Shown here in pieces: positions 8,882-17,953 of a DNA stretch of 64,000 bases. The notes under the pieces are model-generated. The model saw nothing but the letters and a program-made list of their open reading frames with translations, was not told where the DNA came from and ran no database searches. The DNA is from Natronospirales bacterium (GTDB lineage: Bacteria; Pseudomonadota; Gammaproteobacteria; Natronospirales; REEB76), in assembly GCA_021816765.1 (NCBI GenBank), contig JAKAXB010000001.1:1-64000 (forward strand). Direction: 5' to 3'. The position numbers were made by a program, and so were the translations under genes. Within the stretch, counting starts at the first letter, position 1; the number at the start of each line of letters is the position of its first letter.

Positions 8882-8972
8882 GAGTGAGAGACCGGGCGTA
8901 GTCAAGCTATCTCCCGGCCTCTCCTCCCCGAACCGGACTTGCACCTTTCAGCGCATCCGGCTCTCCATTCAA
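8882..8972 (-). mobile_element. Group II intron-like relic
   Basis: On the minus strand the stretch containing GAGCCGGATGCGCTGAAAGG and then GTGCAAGTCCGGTTCGGGG resembles the conserved stem around the intron-encoded-protein region of bacterial group II introns. It sits exactly at the break in the IS3 transposase and directly before the second RHS fragment. No reverse transcriptase remains. The assignment rests on recalled motif similarity only. Confidence 0.4.
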
Positions 8973-8979
8973 ACGTTGC

Positions 8980-10553
8980 TATGACGCCGACGGCAACATG
9001 ACGAACCGCAACGGCACGGTGATTCAGTGGAACAGTGAGAATCTGCCGGTGTCTATCAGTCAGGACAGCGGCGATGCCAGCAGCTTCAGCTATGCCCCCG
9101 ACCAGCACCGCTACTACCAGGCGGCGCTGATTGCCGGGGTGAGCGAGACCACGGTGTATGCGGGGGGGTATGAAGCCTGGACCCGCGCCGGCGTCACCAC
9201 CTTCCGGCACCACCTGATGGCGTACGGACGGGAGGTGGCGGAGGTGGACCTCACGAACAGCGGCAGCAGCGTAGTAGAGAAGGTTAGCTATGTCTTGACA
9301 GACCATTTAGGTAGCGTGGACGATGTACAGGGAAGTACAAGTGTCGCGCGACCCTTGGAAGTCCCCGGAGGGGGGGAGGCAGGATGCCGGGAGCGGCCGT
9401 CATCACGAATGCGAGTGGCGCGGTGGTGGCGGACATGAGTTTCAGTGCCTTTGGCCACCGGCGGGAGCCCGGCACCTGGGAGGCGCCGGTCAGCGCAGCC
9501 GAGACCCAGACAGACCACAATGCCGACCGCTACGGGTTCACCCACCAGGAGATGCTGGACAACGTGGGGCTGATCCACATGAACGGGCGGGTGTATGACC
9601 CGAACCTCGGCCGGTTCCTCTCCGTGGACCCTATATTCGAGTTCCCGACCAACACCCAGAGCCTCAACCCCTACAGCTATGTGCTCAACAACCCGCTGTC
9701 CCTGACGGACCCGACGGGGTATGTGGCCTGCAACACCGGGCAGACGAGCTGCCCGGATAGCAGCGGTGGGGGTACCAAATACGCGAGCTACACGCCCACG
9801 GGCTCGCATATCGCCATAATAACGACGGCCACCAGGCAAGCCGACGGCAGTTATGCGGTCACCTCCAACAGTCCGCAGATGGCACAGGCAATCTCGAAGA
9901 TGTTCGGTGGCAATGGGCAGCAGAACAGCCAGCAGAGCGCCACGAGTGCGCAGCAGCAGCCGGCGGATGCGGTAAGCATCGGCGGTCCGGCGCAGACAGG
10001 AAAGCAGAGCGCATTCCAAGTGCAAAAAGTATTTAAGCATTATACGGCCAATGATAATTTAACCAATACGCCATCTCCATTTGATAAAAAGAGCCTAGGT
10101 GTCCTCCAACACTATTTATCAAGTCCAATCGGAAAATTAATTGCCGCATATGCAATTGCTCACAAAGCACAAATTGCCATCGCAGAAATGCCAATGAATT
10201 CAAAATACCGACCGGATTTCTCGACAGAAAACGATACGATAACTTATAGTCTCAACTGGAGAGGGTTTTTAGCTGAGCTTTCACCCGCAACTGCTGTGCA
10301 ATTCAAGGATCTTGTGGGGAATAATTTATTGAGTGACTTGTTTGCTCATGAGATCGCTCATACGAGAATAGGATCCATGGCCTTAGGAAAGCCGTATTAT
10401 CGGGGGCCTGATACTCTACAGGAAGAATTCAATGCCATTCGTTATGGAGAAAATCCATACCGGCAGTTCATACATGTTCCCTTACGTAGAAGCTATGGTG
10501 GTTACCGAATACCCGCCCCAATCCTGATTAATCCCGGAGGCGCGAATCCATGA
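8980..10553 (+). pseudogene. RHS cassette 2: frameshifted RHS core with HEIAH metalloprotease tip
   Basis: The core starts abruptly at YDADGNMTNRNG. The first part (8980 to about 9370) and the second (about 9384-10553) are in different frames because the mini-insert here is 77 bp, one base short of the in-frame 78. The second frame carries GRVYDPNLGRFLSVDP, DPTGY and a tip with DLFAHEIAHTRIG (HExxH) followed by EEFNAIRYGENPYR. That layout recalls M91-type (NleD-like) effector proteases. The last 500 bp are AT-rich. It overlaps the next gene by 4 bp (ATGA). Confidence 0.8.
9320..9396 (+). repeat. 77-bp variant RHS insert causing a frameshift
   Basis: Same site and modules as the 78-bp insert, but with a changed G run (GGAGGGGGGGAGG) and one base fewer. 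This shifts the reading frame from DVQGSTS into CRERPSSRM and to a stop at 9438. Confidence 0.85.
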
Positions 10554-10954
10554 GCATGTTAGCCGGTCTTTTATTGGCAGCACAGGTATCCAGTAGAACG
10601 CCTGACTGTGGGGCGATTATGAACCGTGCCGCAATTGAACGAACAAAGGCTCTTATAAAAAAAAAGGTCGTACCTGTATATAATTCCGAGCTGGCGAATC
10701 TTAGCCAAAAGGCAGTATGCGTGAGGATACAATTTTCAATTTCCGCGGATGGTCGTGCGACAAACGCGCGTATTGCCGAAGGATATTACGATCGAGCCTT
10801 TAATAAGGCGGTGTTGGAGGCCATAAGGAGATTCACGTTCCGTGTACCTAAAGATCATGAGAAAGCTAAGTTCATGATTATATTTCGCCCGGCACCGTTA
10901 TTGCCAGTCGGCAGTGATCAACGGCATTGCCGAAACCACAGGCGGCGGCTATGA
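10550..10954 (+). CDS. TonB-C-like candidate immunity protein with RHS-derived C-terminus
   Basis: A 134-residue ORF whose ATG overlaps the cassette 2 stop (ATGA). A short hydrophobic N-terminus (MLAGLLLAAQVSS) may be an export signal. Residues about 62-105 (VCVRIQFSISADGRATNARIAEG, read in two parts, then AVLEAIRRFTF) resemble the TonB C-terminal domain. From about 10905 the DNA is RHS-like (its other frame reads INGIAETTGGGYEAVTS). The last ~16 residues and the stop therefore come from a recombination junction, and the original 3' end is probably lost. Confidence 0.65.
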   Translation: MSMLAGLLLAAQVSSRTPDCGAIMNRAAIERTKALIKKKVVPVYNSELANLSQKAVCVRIQFSISADGRATNARIAEGYYDRAFNKAVLEAIRRFTFRVPKDHEKAKFMIIFRPAPLLPVGSDQRHCRNHRRRL

Positions 10955-11021
10955 AGCCGTAACCAGCTTACGATGCGCTGGGCAGAGTGACGGCCACGTC
11001 TGAACCCTATTTCAGCGGTCT

Positions 11022-12695
11022 TACGATGCCCTGGGGGACATCACCAGCAAGTCCGATACGGGCAGCTATACCTACGGTCAGGGGGCGGGACCGCATGCGG
11101 TGACGAGCATTACCGGCCCGGCGGGCGGTACGTATTCCTATGACGCCGACGGCAACATGACGAACCGCAACGGCACCCGGATCACCTGGAACAGTGCCAA
11201 CCGGCCGACCCAGATCACCCAGGACTCTGGCGACCAGAGCCAGTTTGCCTACGCGCCGGCTGGGCACCGCTACTACCAGGCGGCGCTGATTGCCGGGGTG
11301 AGCGAGACCACGGTGTATGCGGGGGGGTATGAAGCCTGGACCCGTGCCGGCGTCACCACCTTCCGGTACCACCTGATGGCGTACGGACGGGAGGTGGCGG
11401 AGGTGGACCTCACGAACAGCGGCAGCAGCGTCAATGAGACGGTGAGCTACGTGCTGACGGATCACCTGGGGAGCGTGGACGATGTACAGGGAAGTACAAG
11501 TGCCGCGCGACCCTTGGAAGTCCCCGGAGGGGGAGGAGGCAGGAAGCCGGGAGCGGCCGTGATCACGAATGCGAGTGGCACGCCGGTGGCGGACATGAGT
11601 TTCAGCGCCTTTGGCCACCGGCGGGAGCCCGGCACCTGGGAGGCGCCGGTGGGCACCGCGGAAATACAAGCCGATCACGACGCGGACCGCTACGGGTTCA
11701 CGCACCAGGAGATGCTGGACAACGTGGGGCTGATCCACATGAACGGGCGGGTGTACGACCCGAACCTCGGCCGGTTTCTCAGCGTGGACCCTATATTCGA
11801 GTTTCCGACCAACACCCAGAGCCTCAATCCGTACAGCTACGTGCTCAACAACCCGCTCAGCATGACCGATCCGACGGGGTACGCGACCGCATGTCCCAAC
11901 GGCTCAAGCACGGCATGTCCGAATGAACTTAAAGCGGGTGACACAGCCGAAAAGACGTTCACGCCTACTGGCTCCCATATCGCCATCCACGACTACGCGA
12001 CGGTGCAAAAGAATGGCGATGTTGCAGCCGGCTCTACTGACCCTGGAGCCGCTCAAGCCATGGTCCACGCTGCATCGCAGTTGTTTGGTGGCAATGGGCA
12101 GCAAAACCGCAATAATGGACCGGGCAGCGGCGTTGATCTCGGCAAGACTGCTCAGAATGGGCCCATGGCTCAGAACACGGGCGGCATTGCGGCCAACACG
12201 AATGCGGCAACGGGCAGTCAGACGCAAATGCCGCAGACTGACAACCTACCCCGTCTGAGTCATCAATCAGAAATCGAGGCAGAAGTCTATGCGGAGCAAA
12301 CGCATGCGACGGTTAGTGCGTATAGGGCAATGATCTCTGTGATTGTGAACCGTGCAAATAGTAAGGATCATCAATATGTTGATCATGGTAAGGTGGTTAA
12401 TATAAGAAACGTCCTAAATCACAAAGGTGCATTTCAAGCGAGGAATACGAGGTCCTATATCGACTTCCTTGATAGTAGTGGAAGAGTTCCAGAAAATGCC
12501 ATTAATAAAGTGATATCAGGCATAGTAAGTTTTATAAGGAATGGACCGAATACAAATGCGACTTTCTTTATAGTGACCCCGAACGCTAAGGTTCCTACAG
12601 AGAACGAGGTGAATGCATTGGGGAACGTCATCTCCGCAAAGCCACCACAAATCGATGGCGTATATCTTTATAATGTTAGACCGCCCGGATCTTGA
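11022..12695 (+). CDS. RHS cassette 3: 5'-truncated RHS core with SleB-like hydrolase tip
   Basis: The core begins at the same YDALGDITSK point as cassette 1, with first usable start GTG 11100, and carries one 78-bp insert. After DPTGY a linker (TPTGSHIAIHDYATVQKNGD to about GSQTQ) is nearly identical to that in cassette 5. The tip (about 12250-12695) has EIEAEVYAEQTH, AYRAMISVIVNRANSKD and NVLNHKGAFQAR, resembling the SleB-type cell wall hydrolase domain with its YAE and VLNR motifs. Predicted peptidoglycan-targeting toxin. Tip DNA is AT-rich. Confidence 0.8.
   Translation, partial: YDALGDITSKSDTGSYTYGQGAGPHAVTSITGPAGGTYSYDADGNMTNRNGTRITWNSANRPTQITQDSGDQSQFAYAPAGHRYYQAALIAGVSETTVYAGGYEAWTRAGVTTFRYHLMAYGREVAEVDLTNSGSSVNETVSYVLTDHLGSVDDVQGSTSAARPLEVPGGGGGRKPGAAVITNASGTPVADMSFSAFGHRREPGTWEAPVGTAEIQADHDADRYGFTHQEMLDNVGLIHMNGRVYDPNLGRFLSVDPIFEFPTNTQSLNPYSYVLNNPLSMTDPTGYATACPNGSSTACPNELKAGDTAEKTFTPTGSHIAIHDYATVQKNGDVAAGSTDPGAAQAMVHAASQLFGGNGQQNRNNGPGSGVDLGKTAQNGPMAQNTGGIAANTNAATGSQTQMPQTDNLPRLSHQSEIEAEVYAEQTHATVSAYRAMISVIVNRANSKDHQYVDHGKVVNIRNVLNHKGAFQARNTRSYIDFLDSSGRVPENAINKVISGIVSFIRNGPNTNATFFIVTPNAKVPTENEVNALGNVISAKPPQIDGVYLYNVRPPGS
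11479..11556 (+). repeat. 78-bp in-frame insert in RHS core (long form)
   Basis: Identical in site and almost identical in sequence to the copy at 6459-6536. It lies between GSV and AVITN codons and encodes 26 residues. Confidence 0.85.
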
Positions 12696-12758
12696 GCTTG
12701 TAGACTATTCACTTCAATTTGAAGTCTTTTCACTTTATATAATGCCACAAGGAACAAC

Positions 12759-13904
12759 ATGACGTATTGCTCAATCTTCCGTAGGACACCGTTCGCGGTA
12801 GGCATATTTCTTGCCGCAATTTGTTTGGAGGGACAAAGCTCGGTATTTCGTTCAATAGTTCCAGGCTATGGGTTTGTTGCGCAGACCTCAACTAACGGCG
12901 TTATTAGTCGAGTCTATCTTTCTGGTTCAAAGGATATTGTGTGTTTGGATGGAAGATCAGGGCATGTGATCTGGTCAGAAAAAATCCCTGGTGGTTCCGT
13001 TAACGTCGGGCCAGTCATTGTGGGATCAACACTCGTATATATGGGCGGTGGCGGCTTTTTTACCGCCTATGGCTTAGACATTAAAAATGGACGAACAAAG
13101 TGGACTCTGGAAAAGCGCTCTCCTGCATTGTCTTCCGGACCGGGCACGGTATTTCTTTCGACACAAGGCGGCCTTGGGGTTATAGCAGTTAATGCATCAA
13201 ACGGCCAAATCAAATGGGAGCGACGCCCAGCCCGAGTCGGGGGCACGCTGATGCATATCGTGTTCTCAAAGGGGCGTCTCTATACTGACTCACCCTATGT
13301 ATGGAGAGCTAGTTCTGGCCAACTAATCAATAAACTTGGCTTTGATCCTCGCGTTGTTGCTGCGCATAGCGGGCGTGTCTATATGACAGGCCCAGACCTG
13401 CAACTGTTCGCAATGGATGCTGCCACTGGTAATATCCTCTGGAAGGCTTTGAACCCAGTACCGGAGTCGAAGGAAACAACGCCCGACGAGTATCTTGCAG
13501 CTTCTACGAAGTATTTCGTTGCTGCGTTCTATAATGATCAGGCATTCATCGCACATCATGGTTTAGTGCGCGTCTACAATGCTGCCACCGGAAAACTGTT
13601 ATGGGGAAATGAATTAATTTCTACTGCAGGGTTAGAACCAAATCTTATTGGCGTTGACAACGAGTTCGTCTATTTGCTCGAGCCCAATAGTAAAAACAGT
13701 GATGGATCAAACATCATCGCATTTAACGCAATAACGGGAAAGCGCATTTGGAAGTTTTCTAGCCCTACCGAAAGAATTGACGGCCCCGTTGCGAGTATTG
13801 GTGACACGATTTTTGTCTCTGGAGAAGGACCAGGTCCAAATCACACAGCGCTGTACGCAATAGATAGAAAGAATGGCAAACTACAATGGAAATTCTCATT
13901 TTAG
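12759..13904 (+). CDS. PQQ-like beta-propeller protein, candidate immunity for cassette 3
   Basis: A 381-residue protein with an N-terminal hydrophobic signal (residues about 8-25, PFAVGIFLAAICLEG). Repeated propeller blades of the PQQ/BamB type follow: CLDGRSGHVIWSEK, GLDIKNGRTKWTLEK, AVNASNGQIKWERR, AMDAATGNILWKA, VYNAATGKLLWGN, AFNAITGKRIWKF and AIDRKNGKLQWKF. AAGGA precedes the ATG. It follows the SleB-like toxin tip and is AT-rich like it, so periplasmic immunity is suggested, but an unrelated cargo role cannot be excluded. Confidence 0.8.
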   Translation: MTYCSIFRRTPFAVGIFLAAICLEGQSSVFRSIVPGYGFVAQTSTNGVISRVYLSGSKDIVCLDGRSGHVIWSEKIPGGSVNVGPVIVGSTLVYMGGGGFFTAYGLDIKNGRTKWTLEKRSPALSSGPGTVFLSTQGGLGVIAVNASNGQIKWERRPARVGGTLMHIVFSKGRLYTDSPYVWRASSGQLINKLGFDPRVVAAHSGRVYMTGPDLQLFAMDAATGNILWKALNPVPESKETTPDEYLAASTKYFVAAFYNDQAFIAHHGLVRVYNAATGKLLWGNELISTAGLEPNLIGVDNEFVYLLEPNSKNSDGSNIIAFNAITGKRIWKFSSPTERIDGPVASIGDTIFVSGEGPGPNHTALYAIDRKNGKLQWKFSF

Positions 13905-13950
13905 AATGATATTGTAATTGATGCTATGCGGACGAGTGGAAAAGGGTCAG

Positions 13951-14074
13951 GCGCATATGGCTTACCAACGAAGATCGGGGTAGCCATTGTGCAAAAGGAA
14001 AGTTCATTCAACATCAATGCGGTGAACAAAAATACGGGCGGAAAGAGGTCGAGTTTCGACTTTGATACATTTTG
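13951..14074 (+). pseudogene. Relic of an SLT-type RHS tip
   Basis: In one frame this reads AYGLPTKIGVAIVQKESSFN then INAVNKN. It is a diverged copy of the catalytic segment of the SLT tip in cassette 5 (about 16866-16950). It is cut off on both sides and has no core, linker or immunity gene of its own. Confidence 0.7.
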
Positions 14075-14096
14075 ACGCAAGAGCAAATGTTCTGAC

Positions 14097-15289
14097 ACCG
14101 CCGACGACCCTTGGAAGTCCCAGACGTGGGACGGCAACATGACGAACCGCAACGGCACCCGGATCACCTGGGGAGCGTGGCCGTGATCACGAATGCGAGT
14201 GGCGCGGTGGTGGCGGACATGAGTTTCAGCGCCTTTGGCCACCGGCGGGAGCCCGGCACCTGGGAGGCGCCGGTCAGCGCAGCCGAGACCCAGACAGACC
14301 ACAATGCCGACCGCTACGGGTTCACCCACCAGGAGATGCTGGACAATGTGAATCTCATTCACATGAATGGGCGGGTGTACGACCCGACCCTGGGCCGGTT
14401 CCTCTCCGTGGACCCCATATTCGAGTTCCCGACCAACACCCAGAGCCTCAATCCGTACAGCTACGTGCTCAACAACCCGCTCAGCATGACCGATCCGACG
14501 GGGTATGCGGCCACGGATGGCAGCATCTGCACTGGCCCCGGAGGCTCCAGCCGCGGATGTGTGGGTCAGGATCTGAGTGATATGCAAAAGCAGCAAGCGC
14601 TTAGCCAGTTATCTGGCAATGGGGCGCAAAACCGTTCCGGGACAAGTATTACCAAGACTCAGGCAAGTTCGCCCACTGAAATCAATGGGCCTCATCAGGT
14701 TAGCCAGAATGAATCCGACAGCGGAAAGGAAAATAAACCCGTCGCACTCCACAACGGCGATCTTTCCATCCGCACAAGGAAAAGAACATTCATAATCACT
14801 GCTGACGCGCTGAGATACATTGCAGAACATTTCGAGCAATACAGGGAATTTGCAGGGCTGGAAACCGATGGGAAGAAAGGAGTTATTGGCTATGGTCACG
14901 ACTACAAGACCCTGGATTTAGCCAAGGCCGCCTACCCCAAAGGTATTAGCAAACCCGACGCCTATGACCTGTTTGTATATGACTTTGCTCGTGCGGCGCT
15001 CGCGGTGATCCGAAATATACCCACAAACCAGTCAGGTAACGCTGCGCTTAGCGATTTTGCCCTGCATGGGAGCAAATTGGTTGGGCCTGCGGACCTCGCA
15101 TACAACGCAGGGTATCGTCCCACATGGAAGGCATTCAGCGATCTTAGCCAGCACAAATTCGGTGCGGCAGCGTCGGAATTCCTGGATATTGACCACTACA
15201 GGGATCCGGCCGGAAAGTGGCATGTCTCTCCGTTGTTGGAAGAGCGCAGACGGTGGGAGGCGAATCTGTTATCTCCTCCTCCACCGTAA
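14097..15289 (+). CDS. RHS cassette 4: deleted RHS core with GH24 lysozyme-like tip
   Basis: The DNA starts with an RHS segment (ADDPWKSQTWDGNMTNRNG). It then jumps at a 12-bp repeat (CGGATCACCTGG) to the DHLGSV region, deleting about 280 bp out of frame. The usable frame begins near 14163 (HLGSVAVITNASG), passes GRFLSVDP and DPTGY, and ends in a tip. There, HFEQYREFAGLETDGKKGVI followed by GYGHD matches the GH24 (T4-lysozyme type) catalytic Glu and GYGH pattern. ADLAYNAGY follows. Predicted muramidase toxin. Whether it is ever expressed as it stands is doubtful. Confidence 0.78.
14106..14132 (+). repeat. 27-bp RHS mini-insert (module b type)
   Basis: DNA for DPWKSQTWD interrupts the YDAD-GNMTNRNG junction seen intact in cassettes 1-3. 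Its first 16 bases (GACCCTTGGAAGTCCC) are identical to the central module b of the 78-bp insert. Confidence 0.75.
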
Positions 15290-15314
15290 TGCCAACTTAT
15301 TTGTGGTAAACGCC

Positions 15315-16181
15315 ATGTCGCTCAATAGATTATTCATTGCATTGTGCTTATGTATTGCTTCGAGCTGTGCTCATGCAACGTCGCACGGACAAGGCAAGGA
15401 TATGCCATGCGCAAAACCATTGACGCCATGGCAGCTTTTGGAAGCTCTCAAAACTGCCGTGAAAAGCAGTGAGCCAAAGGCATTTGCATGTTTATTTCAT
15501 TTGGCAGTGGATGTTGAGTTTGATAAAACGAACTGGTTAACGAGGAAAGAACAATTCGCCGAAGAATATCCAGAGGTAGTCAAATCTGGATTTACATCAT
15601 TCCTGGAAGGTGCTTCACGGAAAAATACAAAAATTGATGAAAAGAATAACACAATGATAATTGCCAACAGGTTAGCCATAAAATATGGGGGCGGCGAGCG
15701 TTCTGGCTACAAGGTCATAGAGATTGATGATCTGCAAGAACCGAATGAATTCAAATACTCGGACATTCATTCTGAACGGGAGTTTCACGCTTGGTACTTG
15801 AGATTTCAGAGGGCTATCGAGTTAAACCAGAAAGCGGCGGTGGCCAAGATGATCTGTTACCCGATAATTTTCAGTTGGATTTATGCCAATTATAAGGTAA
15901 AAAATAGAACCATCCATACTGAACAGCAATTCTTGAATGAATATGACCTGATAATAACCTCTCATACTAAGCAGGTAATACGGACTTCAAAGTGGCCGAA
16001 TTTTTTCAAAGATTCTGAAGGCATTACGCTGGGTCAAGGCGATATACATATCGTGTCGAACGGGCCATCTGAATGCGTTGATAATGTGCAAAATGGGCCT
16101 GGACTGGAAAAGATGGATGCTCAAGCAGAAGCGGCCGCGAATGCGAAGAATGAATCTTCGCAGCCACATCCTCGGGCGTAA
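15315..16181 (+). CDS. Exported candidate immunity protein for RHS cassette 4
   Basis: The ATG at 15315 begins MSLNRLFIALCLCIASSCAH, a signal peptide with a possible lipobox (ASSC). An in-frame upstream extension to 15057 overlaps the toxin and is rejected. The mature protein (~270 residues) has two similar halves (CLFHLAVDVEFDKTNWLTRK and MICYPIIFSWIYANY regions), hinting at a duplicated domain. No family is recognised. Its placement after a lysozyme-like tip and its export signal make a periplasmic lysozyme inhibitor plausible; that is inference. Its 3' end abuts RHS DNA at about 16185. Confidence 0.7.
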   Translation: MSLNRLFIALCLCIASSCAHATSHGQGKDMPCAKPLTPWQLLEALKTAVKSSEPKAFACLFHLAVDVEFDKTNWLTRKEQFAEEYPEVVKSGFTSFLEGASRKNTKIDEKNNTMIIANRLAIKYGGGERSGYKVIEIDDLQEPNEFKYSDIHSEREFHAWYLRFQRAIELNQKAAVAKMICYPIIFSWIYANYKVKNRTIHTEQQFLNEYDLIITSHTKQVIRTSKWPNFFKDSEGITLGQGDIHIVSNGPSECVDNVQNGPGLEKMDAQAEAAANAKNESSQPHPRA

Positions 16182-16189
16182 ATCACGGG

Positions 16190-17274
16190 CCTGGGGCGGG
16201 CGGCGCGAGCCCGGGACCTGGCTGCCGCCGGTCGGATCAACTGAAACTCAAGCCGATCACCAAGCCGATCGCTACGGGTTCACCCACCAGGAGATGCTGG
16301 ACAACGTGAATCTCATCCACATGAATGGGCGGGTGTACGACCCGACCCTCGGCCGGTTCCTCTCCGTGGACCCCATATTTGAGTTCCCGACCAACACCCA
16401 GAGCCTCAATCCGTACAGCTACGTGCTCAACAACCCGCTCAGCATGACGGACCCGACGGGGTATACCCCCGAAGTCGCATGCAGCACGGGCAGCACGAAG
16501 TCCACGGAATCGTGCGAAGCCACCTATACACCCACGGGTTCCCATATCGCCATCCACGACTACGCGACGGTGCAAAAAAATGGCGATGTTGCAGCCGGCT
16601 CTACTGACCCTGGAGCCGCTCAAGCCATGGTCCACGCTGCATCGCAGTTGTTTGGTGGCAATGGGCAGCAAAACCGCAATAATGGACCGGGCAGCGGCGT
16701 TGACCTCGGCAAGACTGCTCAGAGTGGGCCCATGGCTCAGAACACGGGCGGCATTGCGGCCAACACGAATGCGGCAACGGGCAGTCAGACGCAGACCAGG
16801 CAAGCAACACAAGCGAATAATCCATCCCAAGGGCGGATAGAACAATATGTCGGGCAGCAAGCCAACGCATACGGCGTACCAAGGAAGATCGGGATAGCCG
16901 TTGTGCAAAAGGAAAGTTCATTCAACGTCAATGCGGTGAACAAAAATAGGAATGGAACTACAGATTATGGGCTTATGATGGTGAACAGCGGAAATTTTGG
17001 GCATAAGGTTATGGGTGCGAACGGGGAACTTTTTACAATAAGGGGCAGCAAAGTAAAGGGCGACTGGAAGTACAACGTGAAAGTGGGTATGTCTATTCTT
17101 CAAAGCGCATACGGTTTTGCCCGGAGGTACGCACCATCCGATGTAACTGCGGCTACCTATGCTAGGTACAACGCCTGGAGTGAGTGGAAGTTTTACACGA
17201 AACCCGGTACGCAGGTCTATATTGATGTCCAAGGCTTTCTAAAAATTTATAATGGCCTACGCAATGGGCCATGA
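16190..17274 (+). CDS. RHS cassette 5: short RHS core with SLT lytic transglycosylase tip
   Basis: RHS sequence begins only at GRREPGTWLPP, so most of the core is missing and no start codon belongs to it. It runs through MNGRVYDPTLGRFLSVDP and DPTGY, then a linker (about 16525-16795) nearly identical to that of cassette 3. The tip has QQANAYGVPRKIGIAVVQKE then SSFNVNAVNKN, and DYGLMMVN. This is the GH23/SLT pattern with catalytic Glu in QKESSF. TAATYARYNAW follows. Predicted peptidoglycan-cleaving toxin. Confidence 0.8.
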
Positions 17275-17290
17275 CAGAGTAATTCAGGAA

Positions 17291-17953
17291 ATGTTTATCA
17301 GAAAGAAATCTCGTGTTTTGTATCTAACAGCAGCCGTGTTGTTAATGTTCGCATTTTCAACGAGGCTATCCGCTCAAAACGTCACTTTGCTTACTCGTTT
17401 TTCGACGGTTAACGGAACCGTTGAATTTCTCCCCGGGGCGTGGGTAAGCGTCTGGAATAATGAACGGACGAAGTATTATAAGTACGAAGATGGAAAGTTC
17501 GCGCACGCGTCCGAGCTTCCAAAAATTATTCGGAAGTGGAAATCTTTTAGTTGGAGAAGCGTCGATTATCTGGACCAGATAGCGCGACAAGATTATGACC
17601 CGGACATCAACGAATTCCTTCCCAAGCACAGGAGGGTTAAAGAGGTCGTGAATATACCTCTTCGGTCGCGCGGCCAAGAGTTAGTGCTCGTATGTTTTAC
17701 ACTTAAATCTACTGCCCAATTTGCCCTCCCAGGTGGCACCGATATTTATATGACTGCCCTTCTAGCGAGAGAAGGAGCTTCCACCTCAACTTACACAAAG
17801 CTTTGGACGCGCAAGATGGAAACCGATGCTTCCTATGGAGAATTCACATTTCAGGAAGTTCCAAACGTTGGTAGGTTCCTTCTGCTCTACTGGGCTGATA
17901 TGGGTGGCAGCGGTGGCCGGGACGCGTTAGATGTTTATCGGATCACGGATTAG
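17291..17953 (+). CDS. Exported candidate immunity protein for RHS cassette 5
   Basis: About 220 residues beginning MFIRKKSRVLYLTAAVLLMF, a basic-hydrophobic signal peptide ending at LSAQ. AGGA lies very close to this ATG, so an upstream in-frame ATG (17252 or 17264) remains possible. The mature part has a duplicated-looking W/Y-rich beta pattern and no recognised family. It follows the SLT tip directly and shares its AT-rich composition, so an immunity role is inferred from position. Confidence 0.68.
   Translation: MFIRKKSRVLYLTAAVLLMFAFSTRLSAQNVTLLTRFSTVNGTVEFLPGAWVSVWNNERTKYYKYEDGKFAHASELPKIIRKWKSFSWRSVDYLDQIARQDYDPDINEFLPKHRRVKEVVNIPLRSRGQELVLVCFTLKSTAQFALPGGTDIYMTALLAREGASTSTYTKLWTRKMETDASYGEFTFQEVPNVGRFLLLYWADMGGSGGRDALDVYRITD

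Noticed and set aside
8448..8984. 178-aa plus-strand ORF across the IS3 fragment
   Set aside because: Antisense to the DDE transposase and continues into the intron-like relic.
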